Counted from the stretch's first letter, positions 1 through 9,192 are shown. The stretch: DNA of 64,000 nt from Xinfangfangia pollutisoli (GCF_020179405.1 NZ_JAICBZ010000006.1:1-64000), one strand, 5' to 3'. Notes: generated by a model from the letters alone, not told the origin. Program-made: numbers and translations.

Positions 1-1345
1 CGGTTGCGGCGCGGGGGCCCCGGGGGCTGCGGCCCTGGCCCTGGCCCTGGCCGCGGCGGGCGGCGCCGAACAGGTCCCAGCGCAGCGCCTTGATCTCTTC
101 GCCATAATGCGCGCGGATCGACGGGTCGGCGATGCGTTTCAGTGTGGCGCGCAGGCTTTTGTCCAAGGCGGCCTTGCGTTCGGGGCTGTCGAAACTGCGC
201 CCCTCGGTCTCGCGGCTCCACAACAGCCGCACCATCGGCTGGGCGGTGTCCAGCACGCGCTGCATCGCCGGCGCGCCCTCGGCCTTGATCAGATCGTCGG
301 GATCCTGCCCGCCGGGCAAAAGCGCGAAGCGCAGGCCCTTGCCGGCTTCCAGAAGCGGCAGCGCCAGGTCGATCACCCGCAAGCCCGCCCGCAGCCCCGC
401 CGCGTCGCCATCCAGCGAGATCACCGGCTCATCCGCGATCCGCCACATCAGCCGCAGCTGGTCTTCGGTCACCGCCGTGCCCAAAGGGGCGACGGCGGCG
501 GTGAAGCCCGCTTCGCACAGCGCGATCACATCCATATAGCCTTCGGCCACGATCAAGGGCTTGCCCTTGCCCGCCGCTTCCCGCGCCGGGCCGTGGTTGA
601 ACAGGTTGCGGCCCTTGTCGAACAGCTCGGTCTCGGGCCCGTTCAGGTATTTCGCCCGGGCATTCGGATCCATCGACCGCCCGCCCAGGCTGATCGCCCG
701 ACCGCGCGCGTCGCGGATCGGAAAGATGATCCGGCCGCGAAAGCGGTCATACAGGCTGCCATCCTCGCCCCGCGCCACCATGCCCGTGGCCACCATCAGA
801 TCGGGCGCCACGCCCTTTGCCGCCAGCGCGTCGCGCAGCGCGTGCCGGCTGTCGGGCGCCCAGCCGATCTCCCAGCGCTCCCAGGCGGCTTCGGCCAGGC
901 GGCGCTTGCCGGCCAGATAGTCGCGCGCCTGCGCGCCGCCGCCGGTCTTCAGCTGCAGCCGGTAGAAGCGCACCACCTCTTCCATCACCTGCCCCAGTTC
1001 CGTGCGCCGGTCGGCCTTTTCCGCCGCGCGCGGATCGCGTTCGGGCATGACCATGCCGGCCTCGCGCGCCAGCACCTCGACCGCCTCGATAAAGGACATG
1101 TTCTCGGTCTCGCGCACGAAACTCAGCGCGTCGCCCTTGGCCTGGCAGCCGAAGCAATAGTAATAACCCTTCCGATCATCCACATGAAAAGACGCGGATT
1201 TTTCCTGATGGAACGGGCAGGGCGCCCACCAGTCGCCCTTGGCCATGTTCGACTTGCGCATGTCCCAGGTGACCTTCCGCCCGACGACGGAAGACAGCGA
1301 AACGCGGGTGCGGAGTTCGTCAAGGAATCCGGGGGGCAGGGACAT
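1..1345 (-). CDS. dnaG: DNA primase DnaG, N-terminal and catalytic part (cut by window edge)
   Basis: Synthesises RNA primers for the replisome. The 448 visible codons begin with a CHC2 zinc finger (Cys43, His46, Cys64, Cys67), followed by the RNA polymerase core and a Toprim domain (a VAEGYMDV motif near residue 262 and a downstream SLDGDAAG). The reading frame runs off the left edge in a Gly/Gln/Arg-rich linker, so the C-terminal helicase-binding domain lies outside. DnaG is usually about 600-650 residues. The ATG at 1345 gives the normal MSLPPGFLDELR-type N-terminus, although the Shine-Dalgarno match is weak. It lies downstream of the amine locus on the same strand but behind a strong hairpin, so it probably has its own promoter. 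Confidence 0.97.
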   Translation of the reverse strand, partial: MSLPPGFLDELRTRVSLSSVVGRKVTWDMRKSNMAKGDWWAPCPFHQEKSASFHVDDRKGYYYCFGCQAKGDALSFVRETENMSFIEAVEVLAREAGMVMPERDPRAAEKADRRTELGQVMEEVVRFYRLQLKTGGGAQARDYLAGKRRLAEAAWERWEIGWAPDSRHALRDALAAKGVAPDLMVATGMVARGEDGSLYDRFRGRIIFPIRDARGRAISLGGRSMDPNARAKYLNGPETELFDKGRNLFNHGPAREAAGKGKPLIVAEGYMDVIALCEAGFTAAVAPLGTAVTEDQLRLMWRIADEPVISLDGDAAGLRAGLRVIDLALPLLEAGKGLRFALLPGGQDPDDLIKAEGAPAMQRVLDTAQPMVRLLWSRETEGRSFDSPERKAALDKSLRATLKRIADPSIRAHYGEEIKALRWDLFGAARRGQGQGQGRSPRGPRAAT

Positions 1346-1394
1346 GCGCTAGATATGCGCGCTCTGGCCCGCGGAGTCGAGGGTGGCAGCCGCC

Positions 1395-1510
1395 GGGGGT
1401 TTTGCACCCCCGGGCCCCCGCAGGATATTTTCGCAGAGAGGAAGGCAGAACCCCGTCGCGTCTTCCTCTCTGCGCAAATATCCCGGGGTCCGGGGCAGAG
1501 CCCAGGGGCG
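1395..1510. repeat. Inverted pair of an intergenic GGATATTT...GCAGAGAGGAAG repeat
   Basis: Two copies of the same element face each other. Copy A (1395-1447) has a G5/C5 hairpin, then GGATATTTTCGCAGAGAGGAAG-like sequence; copy B (about 1461-1505) is its reverse complement. The 22-base arms (1423-1444 and 1462-1483) match at 21 positions around a loop of about 17 bases, forming a large stem. It sits between the end of the puuB-like gene and dnaG, where it could act as a terminator. A third copy is at 16911-16961. Confidence 0.8.
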
Positions 1511-1512
1511 GG

Positions 1513-2820
1513 TCAGAAGCCGATCCGGTCGCGGGTGGAGTACCAGGTCATCGCCAGCACCAGCAGCGGCCAGCGCAGCGCCGCTCCGCCGGGGAAGCGC
1601 GGCTGCGGCAGGCTGGCCATCAGATCGAAGCCCGAGGACTGGCTGGCCGTCGCCTCGGCCAGAAGCTTGCCCGCCAGCGTCGCCAGCGCCACGCCATGGC
1701 CCGAATAGCCCGAGGCCGACAGCACATTCGGCTGCGGCCGCGCGAAACAGGGCATCCGGTTCAGCGTGATCGCCAGCGTGCCGCCCCAGGCATGGTCAAT
1801 CTTGACACCGCGCAGTTGCGGATAGACCTCGAGCATCGGCTTCGACACGGTCTTGACGATGTCAGGAAAGCGATAGCCATAGCTTTCGCCGCCGCCGAAC
1901 AGCAGCCGCTTGTCGTCGGACAGACGCCAGTAATTCACCACGAATTTCGTGTCATGCGCGGCGACGTTTTCCGACAGGATCCCGGCCGCGCGATCGCCCA
2001 GGGGTTCGGTCGCGACGATGAAATTGTTGATCGGCATGACCCGCGCGGCGATTTGCGGCTCCAGCCCGCCCAGATAGCCATTGCCGGCCAGGATCACATG
2101 GTCGCAAGTGATGCGGCCGCCTTGGGTGGCGACCACCGGCTTGGCGCCCGGCGTGATGCGATGCACCTCGCTGCGTTCAAAGATCCGCACGCCGGCCTGT
2201 GCCGCGGCCTGCGCCAGGCCAAGCGCAAAGTTCAGCGGATGGATATGGCCCGCCCCGCGATCGATCTCGCCGCCCTTGTAGACGGGCGAGCCGATCAGCC
2301 GCTTGATCCCGTCGCGGTCCAGCGGCTCCAGCTGGTCATAGCCGTAGTCGCGGTGCAACTTTTCAGCGTAAAGATGCAACTCGCGGGTTTCGGTCTCGGT
2401 CCAGCAGGCATGCGCAATGCCCGGATGCCAGGCAACCGGCATGGCGTGGCGGGCGATCAGATCGCGGACCAGCGCCTTGGCATCCTGCGCCATGTCCCAC
2501 AACCTGCGGGCATTTTCGCGCCCGGCGGCCTTTTCCAGCCACAGCTGATCCTGCCTTTGACCCGATCCGACCTGCCCGCCATTGCGTCCCGACGCGCCGA
2601 AGCCCACGCGATGCGCCTCGACCAAGACCACAGACAGGCCCCGTTCGGCCAGATGCAGCGCCGCCGACAGGCCGGTATAGCCGCCGCCCACCACGCAGAC
2701 ATCGGCCGTCACCGCGCCATGCAGCGTGGGGAAAGGGTCCAGCGGCGTGGCGGTCGCGGCGTAATAGCTGGGCGGATATTCCCCGACCCGGTCATTGGCA
2801 TGCAGAAGGTTCAGTCTCAT
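1513..2820 (-). CDS. puuB: FAD-dependent gamma-glutamylputrescine oxidase-like protein (PuuB/OrdL family)
   Basis: A 435-residue flavoenzyme of the glycine-oxidase/D-amino-acid-oxidase (DAO) fold. The dinucleotide-binding GGGYTG is at residues 45-50, followed by the FGASGRNGGQ motif typical of PuuB/OrdL. PuuB oxidises gamma-glutamylputrescine to the aldehyde, releasing ammonia and peroxide. It starts 13 bases after the stop of the upstream GS-like gene and is the last gene of a leftward run of two GS-like enzymes, an amidotransferase and an ABC transporter, which supports an amine-catabolic role. The exact amine (putrescine or another) cannot be read from sequence; a second OrdL-like paralogue is at 52943-54250. 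Confidence 0.85.
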   Translation of the reverse strand: MRLNLLHANDRVGEYPPSYYAATATPLDPFPTLHGAVTADVCVVGGGYTGLSAALHLAERGLSVVLVEAHRVGFGASGRNGGQVGSGQRQDQLWLEKAAGRENARRLWDMAQDAKALVRDLIARHAMPVAWHPGIAHACWTETETRELHLYAEKLHRDYGYDQLEPLDRDGIKRLIGSPVYKGGEIDRGAGHIHPLNFALGLAQAAAQAGVRIFERSEVHRITPGAKPVVATQGGRITCDHVILAGNGYLGGLEPQIAARVMPINNFIVATEPLGDRAAGILSENVAAHDTKFVVNYWRLSDDKRLLFGGGESYGYRFPDIVKTVSKPMLEVYPQLRGVKIDHAWGGTLAITLNRMPCFARPQPNVLSASGYSGHGVALATLAGKLLAEATASQSSGFDLMASLPQPRFPGGAALRWPLLVLAMTWYSTRDRIGF

Positions 2821-2833
2821 GCGTCGGGTCTCA

Positions 2834-4189
2834 TCAGACGTTCAGAAGCAGATGCTCCCGCTCCCAGGGGCTGATGACTTGCAGGAACTCTTTGTATTCG
2901 TTGCGCTTCACCGAATCGTAGACCTTCACGAATTCCGGGCTCAGCACCTCTTGCAGGGCCTTGTCCTCTTCCAGAAGGTCCAGCGCATCGCCCAGGTTCA
3001 CCGGAATCTCGGCACTGTCAAAATAGGCGTCGCCCTTGCATTCGGCCCGGGGCGCCTGCTGTTCGATCAGGCCCAGATAGCCGCAAGCCAGGTTCGCCGC
3101 GATGCCCAGATAGGGGTTGCAATCCATCCCCGGCAGGCGGTTCTCGATCCGCCGCGCCGAGGGGCCCGAGATCGGCACCCGCAGCCCGGTGGTGCGGTTG
3201 TCGCGGCCCCATTCCAGGTTGATGGGCGCTGCAAAATCAGGGACATAGCGGCGATAGCTGTTCACATAGGGCGCGATCAGCGCGATCGCGGCGCCCATAT
3301 GGTTCTGCAAGCCGCCGATGAAATGGCTGAAGGCCTCGGTTTCAACGCCTTTCGGCCCCGAGAAGATGTTCTTGCCGGTCTTCAGATCGACGACCGAGGT
3401 GTGGATATGCATGGCCGAGCCGGGCTCGCCCGCGATGGGCTTGGCCATGAAGGTGGCAAAGCAGTCATGGCGCAGCGCGGCTTCGCGGATCAGCCGCTTG
3501 AAGAAGAACACGTCATCGGCCAGTCGGACCGGATCGCCATGGGCCAGGTTCAGTTCAACCTGCCCAGCGCCGCCTTCCTGAAGGATGCCATCGATTTCAA
3601 GACCTTGCGCCTCGGCGAAATCATAGATGTCGTCGATGACCTTGCCGTATTCATCCACCGCCGACAGCGAATAGGCCTGTTTGCCGGCTGCCCGCCTTCC
3701 CGAGCGGCCCATCGGCGGAATGACCGGCAGGTTCGGGTCGGTGTTGCGCGCGGTCAGGAAGAATTCCATCTCGGGCGCCACGACCGGGCGCCAGCCCTTG
3801 GCCGCGTAAAGATCCACGATCTTCCGCAGCACATTGCGCGGCGAATAGGGGATCAGCGTGCCGTCCTGGTCCTTTGCGTCATGGATCACCTGCAGGGTGA
3901 TGTCGGCCGTCCAGGGCGCGGCGGTGGCGGTGCTCCAGTCGGGTTCCAGATACAGGTCCGGCTCGGTGAAAGCATCGAACGGGTTGTCGGCCCATTCGCC
4001 GGTGATCGTCTGCAGGAAGATCGAATTCGGCAGGAAGTAATTGGTCTGCTTGGCGAATTTCGCGGCCGGCATCGCCTTGCCGCGCGCGACGCCGGCAATG
4101 TCGCCGATCACGCATTCCACCTCGTCAACGCGGCGATTGCCGATATATTCCTTGGCCGCCTCGGGCAGCTGGTCGGTCCATTTGGACAT
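2834..4189 (-). CDS. puuA: Glutamine synthetase-family gamma-glutamylpolyamine synthetase (copy 1)
   Basis: 451 residues of glutamine-synthetase fold. Visible active-site elements are the metal ligands in PEMEFF (Glu140, Glu142), HIHTS (His261, His263), the NRTTGLR loop (from 330) and RRIENR (345-350). The family (PuuA/GlnT) ligates glutamate to the amino group of putrescine or similar amines using ATP, protecting the amine before oxidation by PuuB. It is shorter than housekeeping GlnA and lacks the GlnA adenylylation-loop context. It sits immediately upstream of puuB, and a second divergent GS-like copy occurs in the same operon (5005-6342). Substrate preference of each copy is unknown. Confidence 0.85.
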   Translation of the reverse strand: MSKWTDQLPEAAKEYIGNRRVDEVECVIGDIAGVARGKAMPAAKFAKQTNYFLPNSIFLQTITGEWADNPFDAFTEPDLYLEPDWSTATAAPWTADITLQVIHDAKDQDGTLIPYSPRNVLRKIVDLYAAKGWRPVVAPEMEFFLTARNTDPNLPVIPPMGRSGRRAAGKQAYSLSAVDEYGKVIDDIYDFAEAQGLEIDGILQEGGAGQVELNLAHGDPVRLADDVFFFKRLIREAALRHDCFATFMAKPIAGEPGSAMHIHTSVVDLKTGKNIFSGPKGVETEAFSHFIGGLQNHMGAAIALIAPYVNSYRRYVPDFAAPINLEWGRDNRTTGLRVPISGPSARRIENRLPGMDCNPYLGIAANLACGYLGLIEQQAPRAECKGDAYFDSAEIPVNLGDALDLLEEDKALQEVLSPEFVKVYDSVKRNEYKEFLQVISPWEREHLLLNV

Positions 4190-4224
4190 CTGGTCACACT
4201 GTGTAGGGGGTGGCCCCCGGGCCG

Positions 4225-4938
4225 TCAGGCGCGGAGCTTCTCGGCCCCATTGGCTTCGGTCTTCTGGCGGTTCAGAAAGAAGGCCGCGATGCGGTCGGCC
4301 ATGGCCGACCGGCCCAGCGGCCGGCCCAGCTGGGCCACCGCTGCATCCAGCGTGGCATCCGGCACCAGCCCGCGGCCGCGCTTGTCGATCAGGCCCTGAA
4401 CGAAATCGGCGGTGAATTCGGGATGCGGCTGCACGGTGAACATGCGGTCGTCGTAAAGCAGGGCGGCATTCTCGCAGAAATCGGTCGAGGCGATGCGGGT
4501 CGCCGCCTCGGGCTTTTCGGTGACCTGATCCTGATGCCAGGCGTTCAGAGTGATCTTTTCACCGTCAAAATCGTAATCGGTCGGGCCGACCGACCAGCCG
4601 CCCCGGTATTTCTCGACCCGCCCGCCCATGGCCTGGGCGATGATCTGGTGGCCAAAGCAGATGCCCACCACCGGAACATGCGCGGCATAGGCCTTGCGGA
4701 TGAAATCCTCCAAGGGCTTGATGAAGGGGTGGTCCTCATAGGCGCCAAAGCGCGAGCCGGTGATCAGCCAGCCCTCGCAATCCTGGACGCTGGCGGGAAA
4801 ATCCATCGCCATCACCTTGTAGCGCCGGAAGCTTAGCCCGCGCCCGGCCAGCAGGGTTTCGAAGAAATCCGGGTAATCGCCCATCTCTGCGCGCAGCGCG
4901 TCGGGGGATTCGCCGGTTTGCAGGATGCCGATCAGCAT
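4225..4938 (-). CDS. Class I glutamine amidotransferase domain protein (candidate gamma-glutamyl hydrolase)
   Basis: 237 residues with the class I amidotransferase triad: Cys94 in GICFGHQ, and His172/Glu174 in TVQPHPEF. The chosen ATG (4938) is preceded by AGAGGA at good spacing; an upstream in-frame ATG at 4992 has no such site. It belongs to the stand-alone GuaA-N-like group, not the PuuD subgroup, but lies between two PuuA-like genes, so it may hydrolyse the gamma-glutamyl bond of the oxidised intermediate as PuuD does. That function is inferred from context only. Confidence 0.75.
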   Translation of the reverse strand: MLIGILQTGESPDALRAEMGDYPDFFETLLAGRGLSFRRYKVMAMDFPASVQDCEGWLITGSRFGAYEDHPFIKPLEDFIRKAYAAHVPVVGICFGHQIIAQAMGGRVEKYRGGWSVGPTDYDFDGEKITLNAWHQDQVTEKPEAATRIASTDFCENAALLYDDRMFTVQPHPEFTADFVQGLIDKRGRGLVPDATLDAAVAQLGRPLGRSAMADRIAAFFLNRQKTEANGAEKLRA

Positions 4939-5004
4939 GTCGTCCTCTTGGATCTTTCCCCTGAACCTGAGCGCGGAACCGGGGGCGGTCAAGCCCCCGC
5001 CCGT

Positions 5005-6342
5005 TCACACCGTGTCGAGATACAGTTCCACCTGCTCTTCTGGCGACAGCTCGGCGATGTAATGCAGCTCTTGCCGCTTGGTCTGCACCAGGTTGCGCAC
5101 CAGTTCCTTGGGCAGGAAGCGATAGATGATGTCCGAATGTTCGAACGCGTCGATCGCGGCGTCCCAGCTGGAGGGGATCTGCGGCAGGTCCAGCGCATAG
5201 GCATTGCCCGCCACCGGGGCCGGTGGCTCTTTCTGATCCTCGATCCCCGACAGGGCGGCGCCCAGGATCGCGGCCAGCATCAGATAGGGGTTCACATCGC
5301 CCCCGGCGACCCGGTGTTCGATCCGCCGCGCCGCCGGATTGCCGGCCGGAATGCGGATCGCGGCGGTGCGGTTCTCATAGCCCCAGGCGATGGCGGTGGG
5401 TGCGTGCTTGTCGGGCACCAGGCGTTCGTAGCTGTTCAGATGCGGCGCAAACAGCAAGGTGCTGTCATGCATCGCCTCCAGGCAGCCCGCCACCGCATGG
5501 CGCAGCGCCGCGGTGCCCTTGGGCCCGCCCGAGTCGAAGATATTGTCGCCCCGATCGTCCAGCACCGAGAAATGCGTGTGCAGGCCCGAGCCGGAATAAT
5601 CCTGATAGGGCTTGGCCATGAAGCTGGCGGCAAAGCCGTGGCGCCGGGCCAGGCCCTTGACCAGCATCTTGAACAGCCAGGCATCGTCAGCCGCGCGCAG
5701 CGCGTCGTCGCAATGCATCAGGTTCACTTCGAACTGGCCCAGCCCGGTTTCCGACGTGGTGGTGTCGGCCGGAATGTCCATCGCCTCGCAGGCGTCGTAG
5801 AGATCGGTGAAGAAGGTGTCGAAGGCGTCCAGCGCACGGATCGACAGCGTCTCGGCCGCCTTGCGCCGCTTGCCGCTGCGGGGGCTGGCCGGCACCTGCA
5901 TGGTCTTGCCCGAGTCGTCGATCAGGAAGAATTCCAGCTCCATCGCGCAGACCGGCGTCAGGCCGCGCGCCTTGTAGCGTTCCACCACCGCGCGCAGGGC
6001 ATGGCGCGGGTCGCCTTCGTAGGGCTGGCCATTCTCGCGGAACATCCAGATCGGCAGCAGCGCGGTCGGCGCCTCAAGCCAGGGCATCGGCATGAAGCCG
6101 CGTTCGGTGGGTTTCAGCACCCCGTCCTGGTCGCCCTGTTCGAAGACCAGCGGGCTTTCGTCGATATCCTCGCCCCAGATGTCGAGGTTCAAGACCGAGA
6201 AGGGGAAGCGGGTTCCATCCTTCACCACCTTGTCGGCAAAGCGCGCCGGAACGCGTTTGCCGCGCGCCTGGCCGTTCAGATCGGCCGCGGCCACGCGGAT
6301 CGTGCGCACATCAGGGTGCTTTCTAAGCCAGTCCTTCATCAT
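5005..6342 (-). CDS. Glutamine synthetase-family gamma-glutamylamine ligase (copy 2)
   Basis: 445 residues, glutamine-synthetase fold, clearly paralogous to the gene at 2834-4189 but divergent. It keeps the first-shell acidic motif (CAMELEFF), the LHTHFS histidine motif, an NRTAAIRIP loop and ARRIEHR. The N-terminus is short and there is a double Met start (6342/6339) without a strong Shine-Dalgarno. It is the first catabolic gene after the transporter permease. Having two different GS-like ligases in one operon suggests two amine substrates or two successive glutamylations. Confidence 0.82.
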   Translation of the reverse strand: MMKDWLRKHPDVRTIRVAAADLNGQARGKRVPARFADKVVKDGTRFPFSVLNLDIWGEDIDESPLVFEQGDQDGVLKPTERGFMPMPWLEAPTALLPIWMFRENGQPYEGDPRHALRAVVERYKARGLTPVCAMELEFFLIDDSGKTMQVPASPRSGKRRKAAETLSIRALDAFDTFFTDLYDACEAMDIPADTTTSETGLGQFEVNLMHCDDALRAADDAWLFKMLVKGLARRHGFAASFMAKPYQDYSGSGLHTHFSVLDDRGDNIFDSGGPKGTAALRHAVAGCLEAMHDSTLLFAPHLNSYERLVPDKHAPTAIAWGYENRTAAIRIPAGNPAARRIEHRVAGGDVNPYLMLAAILGAALSGIEDQKEPPAPVAGNAYALDLPQIPSSWDAAIDAFEHSDIIYRFLPKELVRNLVQTKRQELHYIAELSPEEQVELYLDTV

Positions 6343-6524
6343 ATCAGCATCACGAAAGGCACGGTCCCCCGCGCCACGGGGCCAATGCGGCCCCAGGGAT
6401 GCGCAAGGCTCGGGACCATGCCCTTGGTCCTTCCCCAGGTTTCGATCGCCTCACCGCCGGGTCTCTGTCGTCCCTGTCACGGTTCCGGGCCCCTGCCCGG
6501 ACAATTTGATCAAATCCAAGCCTA

Positions 6525-7352
6525 CTATCGGATCAGGTTCGGGCGCAAGCGGATTTTCTGTCGCTGGTTCGATGGCAGGTGGCGGTTCAGCCGCCGGTTC
6601 GCCATCCCGTAGACGGTTGTGACGGCCAGGGTCAGCAGGATGAAGTAGAAGCCGACGATCGGATAGGGGATGAACGGGTTGAAGGTCTTGTCGGCGAAAT
6701 AGCTGGCATAATACAGCGCATCGCCGCGCTGGCCCAGGACCGGAAAGGCCGAGGCGAAGACCAGGGTCGTCGCGTGGAACAGGAAGATCGCCTCGTTCGT
6801 ATAGCCGGGCCAGCCCAGCCGCAGCATGGTGGGCCATTCGATGCGGCGGAACTTCTGCCAGCCGGTCAGCCCATAGGCCTCGGCCGCTTCCAGATCGCCC
6901 TTGGGGATCGACTTCAGGGCACCGTGGAAGATCTCGGCCGAATAGGCGGCGGTGTTCAGGAACAGGACGAACAGCGCCCCGGCCCAGGCCTTGGTGGTCC
7001 AGGCGGTGCTGACCTGAATGCCGAAGATGTCGATCCCGGCCTTGGGCAGCATCACCAGCGCCTCATAGGCCAGGAAGAACTGGATGAAGAGCGGCGAGCC
7101 GCGGAACAGGAAGACGAACCAGTCGGCCGGCTTGCGGATCAGCGGGCTGCGTGCGGCCTTGGCCAGGGCCACGGCATTGGCCAGGAAGAAGCCGCAGATC
7201 AGCGCCACCGCGCCGAAATAGACGTTCCAGATCAGGCCCGAGCCGATCAGGGTGAATTGCTGGCACAGGGTGAAATCGGTCTTTGGCAGCAGGTTCTCGC
7301 CAATGCCGATCGCGCGCAGCCCATAGGCCTGGACGGTTTCCCAGCAGGTCAT
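6525..7352 (-). CDS. Polar amino acid/amine ABC transporter permease (HisM/ArtM-like)
   Basis: 275-residue inner-membrane permease with several hydrophobic segments and the cytoplasmic EAA loop (AAEAYGLTGWQKFRRIEWP) that docks the ATPase. Start at 7352 is chosen because GGAGG lies 7 bases upstream; a longer frame to 7376 lacks this. It pairs with the permease at 7426-8307 and the ATPase at 9988-10758. The downstream gene is the GS-like ligase, so uptake and gamma-glutamylation appear co-transcribed, although a 182-base gap separates them. Confidence 0.9.
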   Translation of the reverse strand: MTCWETVQAYGLRAIGIGENLLPKTDFTLCQQFTLIGSGLIWNVYFGAVALICGFFLANAVALAKAARSPLIRKPADWFVFLFRGSPLFIQFFLAYEALVMLPKAGIDIFGIQVSTAWTTKAWAGALFVLFLNTAAYSAEIFHGALKSIPKGDLEAAEAYGLTGWQKFRRIEWPTMLRLGWPGYTNEAIFLFHATTLVFASAFPVLGQRGDALYYASYFADKTFNPFIPYPIVGFYFILLTLAVTTVYGMANRRLNRHLPSNQRQKIRLRPNLIR

Positions 7353-7372
7353 CGCGTGCCTCCGGGGGGCCG

Positions 7373-7417
7373 GCAAATTCCTTCGAAGGAATTTGCAAAA
7401 CTCTTCGAAGAGTTTTG
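7373..7417. other. Two abutting perfect palindromes with TTCGAA cores
   Basis: 7373-7396 reads as a perfect 24-base palindrome and 7396-7417 as a perfect 22-base palindrome; they share base 7396 and both centre on TTCGAA. They lie between the two permease genes of the importer. Each could form an mRNA hairpin (processing or attenuation) or a protein-binding site. No U-run follows either, so simple Rho-independent termination is not indicated. Confidence 0.75.
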
Positions 7418-7425
7418 TCTCGCGC

Positions 7426-8307
7426 TCATGCCGCGGCCTTTCTCAGGGCTTCGCCCGCCGCGGTCGCCTGGCCATGCGACAGGCGCCGGGTCAGCCGGGC
7501 CAGGCCCAGTTCCGAGACGCGGGTGAAGGCAAGGTAGAAGACCAGCAGCACCAGGAAGTAGTACAGCCGCCAGTCGCCATGCGGATATTCATAGGCCTGG
7601 GTCTTCGACCCGCCCAGTTCGCGCGCGTAATAGACGATGTCCTTGACCCCCAGAAGGAACAGCAAGGGCGTGGCCTTGATCAGGATCATCCACAGATTGC
7701 CCAGGCCCGGCAGGGCATAGACCCACATCTGCGGGATCAGCACCCGCCGGAACACCTGGCCGCGCGACATGCCATAGGCTTCGGCGGTTTCCAGCTGCGC
7801 CCGCGGCACGGCCTGCATCGCGCCATAGATCACATTGGCGGTGAAGGCGCCGAAGACGATCGCGAAGGTCACCACCGCCAGGCCGAAGCCGTACAGCTGA
7901 TGCACGAAGCCCGAGGCGCGGGCCGAGGGCACCTTGGCCTCGGGGCAGACGCGGAATTCCAGCCCCTGCCAGGGCGAGACATCGGTCGCGGGGCAGACGG
8001 CCAGGAATTTCAGATATTCGATCAGCTGGTCCAGCGCGATGACGAAGAACAGGAAGAAGATGATGTCGGGCACGCCGCGCACCATCCAGATATAGGCCTT
8101 GCCCGCCCACGAGACCGGCGCGATCTGCGACCGTGCCGCGGTGGCGCCCAGAAACCCCATCGCCAGCGCACTGGGCGCGGTGATCGCCAGCAGCCCCAGC
8201 ACGGTCATGAAGGACCAGTAGAAATCAAGATGCTTGCCCGATGTCAGGTAGCAGAGCGCCCATTGCAGGCCCTCGATGGCTTTCGGGTCGGCGCAGGCTT
8301 CGAACAT
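7426..8307 (-). CDS. Polar amino acid/amine ABC transporter permease (HisQ/ArtQ-like)
   Basis: 293-residue membrane permease with about five hydrophobic segments and an EAA loop (TAEAYGMSRGQVFRRVLIP). A periplasmic insertion with two cysteines lies between early membrane segments (about residues 103-132), longer than in HisQ. The start at 8307 is preceded by GGAGCG. It forms the heteromeric channel with the permease downstream (6525-7352). Family members import basic amino acids, opines or related compounds; the substrate is not determined here. Confidence 0.88.
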   Translation of the reverse strand: MFEACADPKAIEGLQWALCYLTSGKHLDFYWSFMTVLGLLAITAPSALAMGFLGATAARSQIAPVSWAGKAYIWMVRGVPDIIFFLFFVIALDQLIEYLKFLAVCPATDVSPWQGLEFRVCPEAKVPSARASGFVHQLYGFGLAVVTFAIVFGAFTANVIYGAMQAVPRAQLETAEAYGMSRGQVFRRVLIPQMWVYALPGLGNLWMILIKATPLLFLLGVKDIVYYARELGGSKTQAYEYPHGDWRLYYFLVLLVFYLAFTRVSELGLARLTRRLSHGQATAAGEALRKAAA

Positions 8308-8326
8308 CGGCGCTCCGGGGCGGGGC

Positions 8327-8347
8327 GAATTTTCGGCGAAAATTCGG
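8327..8347. other. Perfect AT-rich hairpin upstream of the HisQ-like permease
   Basis: A 21-base inverted repeat (10-base arms CGAATTTTCG around one base) lies in the 132-base gap between the binding-protein gene and the permease gene. Its position fits an mRNA-stabilising or attenuating hairpin that would leave the binding protein more abundant than the permeases. It resembles the TTCG-centred palindromes at 7373-7417. Confidence 0.6.
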
Positions 8348-8439
8348 GGCGGGGTGCCCCGGGCCCGGCCAGGGCCCAGGGATGTCAGGCAGAAGCGGGC
8401 GGCGCCTGTCGCCGGGCGCCGGCCCGCGCTTGCATCCGA

Positions 8440-9192
8440 TCAGCAGCCTTCCTTGCCGGCGTCGCCCCAGACCAGCGAGTCGGGGCCGAAATATTCCGGC
8501 TTCACGATCATCGCATCCAGCGAGCCGTCGCATTTCATCGACTTGATCGCGGCGTCGAACTTGGCGCGCAGCGCGTCATCCGACTTGCGGAAGCCCATGC
8601 CGATGCCGCCGCCGATGGTTTCCTCTTTGTCGAGCAGCACCAGCGCGCCGCCCGATTCCGCCGCCACCGGCGCCAAATAGTCCTTGTCGGCCAGCACCGC
8701 GACCGCCTCGCCATTCTTCACCGCGGCGACGGTTTCCTCGGGCGTGGCATATTCGACCAGCGTCATGCCGTTCTCGGCCACGAACCCGGCCTGGATCGTC
8801 GCGGTCTGCGCCGCGACCGGGCCCGATTTCAGATCGACATCCTTCGACAGCGCCAGATAGGCCGAGGCCGAGGGCGGCAGATAGCCCTGGCTGAAGGCGA
8901 TCACGGCTTCCCGCTCGGGCGTGATGCTCATCCCGGCGATGATCGCGTCGTAATTGCCCGATTGCAGGTTCGGGATGATCGAATCCCAGTCATTGGTGGT
9001 CCAGGTGCAGTTCAGCTGCGCGATCTCGCACAGCTTGTCGCCCAGCTCGCGCTCGAAGCCCGAAACCTCGCCGGCATCGTTGATGAAGTTGTAGGGAGGA
9101 TAGGCGCCTTCCGTGCCAAGGCGCACGACATCCTGCGCGAAGGCTGCGGGGGCGATCAGGCCCAGGGCAGTGGCGAGAAGCAGCTTTTTCAT
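8440..9192 (-). CDS. ABC transporter periplasmic binding protein, family 3 (first copy)
   Basis: 250 residues with a clear signal peptide (MKKLLLATALGLIAPAAFA, cleavage after residue 19 likely) and the family 3 binding-protein core: YPPYNF near the mature N-terminus, GFERELGDKLCE, and an IAGMSITPERE motif. GGAGA precedes the ATG. Closest in character to lysine/arginine/ornithine-binding proteins. It is one of two binding proteins in the operon, immediately upstream of both permeases. Confidence 0.9.
   Translation of the reverse strand: MKKLLLATALGLIAPAAFAQDVVRLGTEGAYPPYNFINDAGEVSGFERELGDKLCEIAQLNCTWTTNDWDSIIPNLQSGNYDAIIAGMSITPEREAVIAFSQGYLPPSASAYLALSKDVDLKSGPVAAQTATIQAGFVAENGMTLVEYATPEETVAAVKNGEAVAVLADKDYLAPVAAESGGALVLLDKEETIGGGIGMGFRKSDDALRAKFDAAIKSMKCDGSLDAMIVKPEYFGPDSLVWGDAGKEGC

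Noticed and set aside
107-2874. Two plus-strand frames of about 490-530 codons
   Set aside because: Antisense to dnaG and the puuB-like gene, no family resemblance.
4939-5008. Longer N-terminus for the amidotransferase gene
   Set aside because: The extra residues are atypical and the ribosome-binding site sits before the ATG at 4938.
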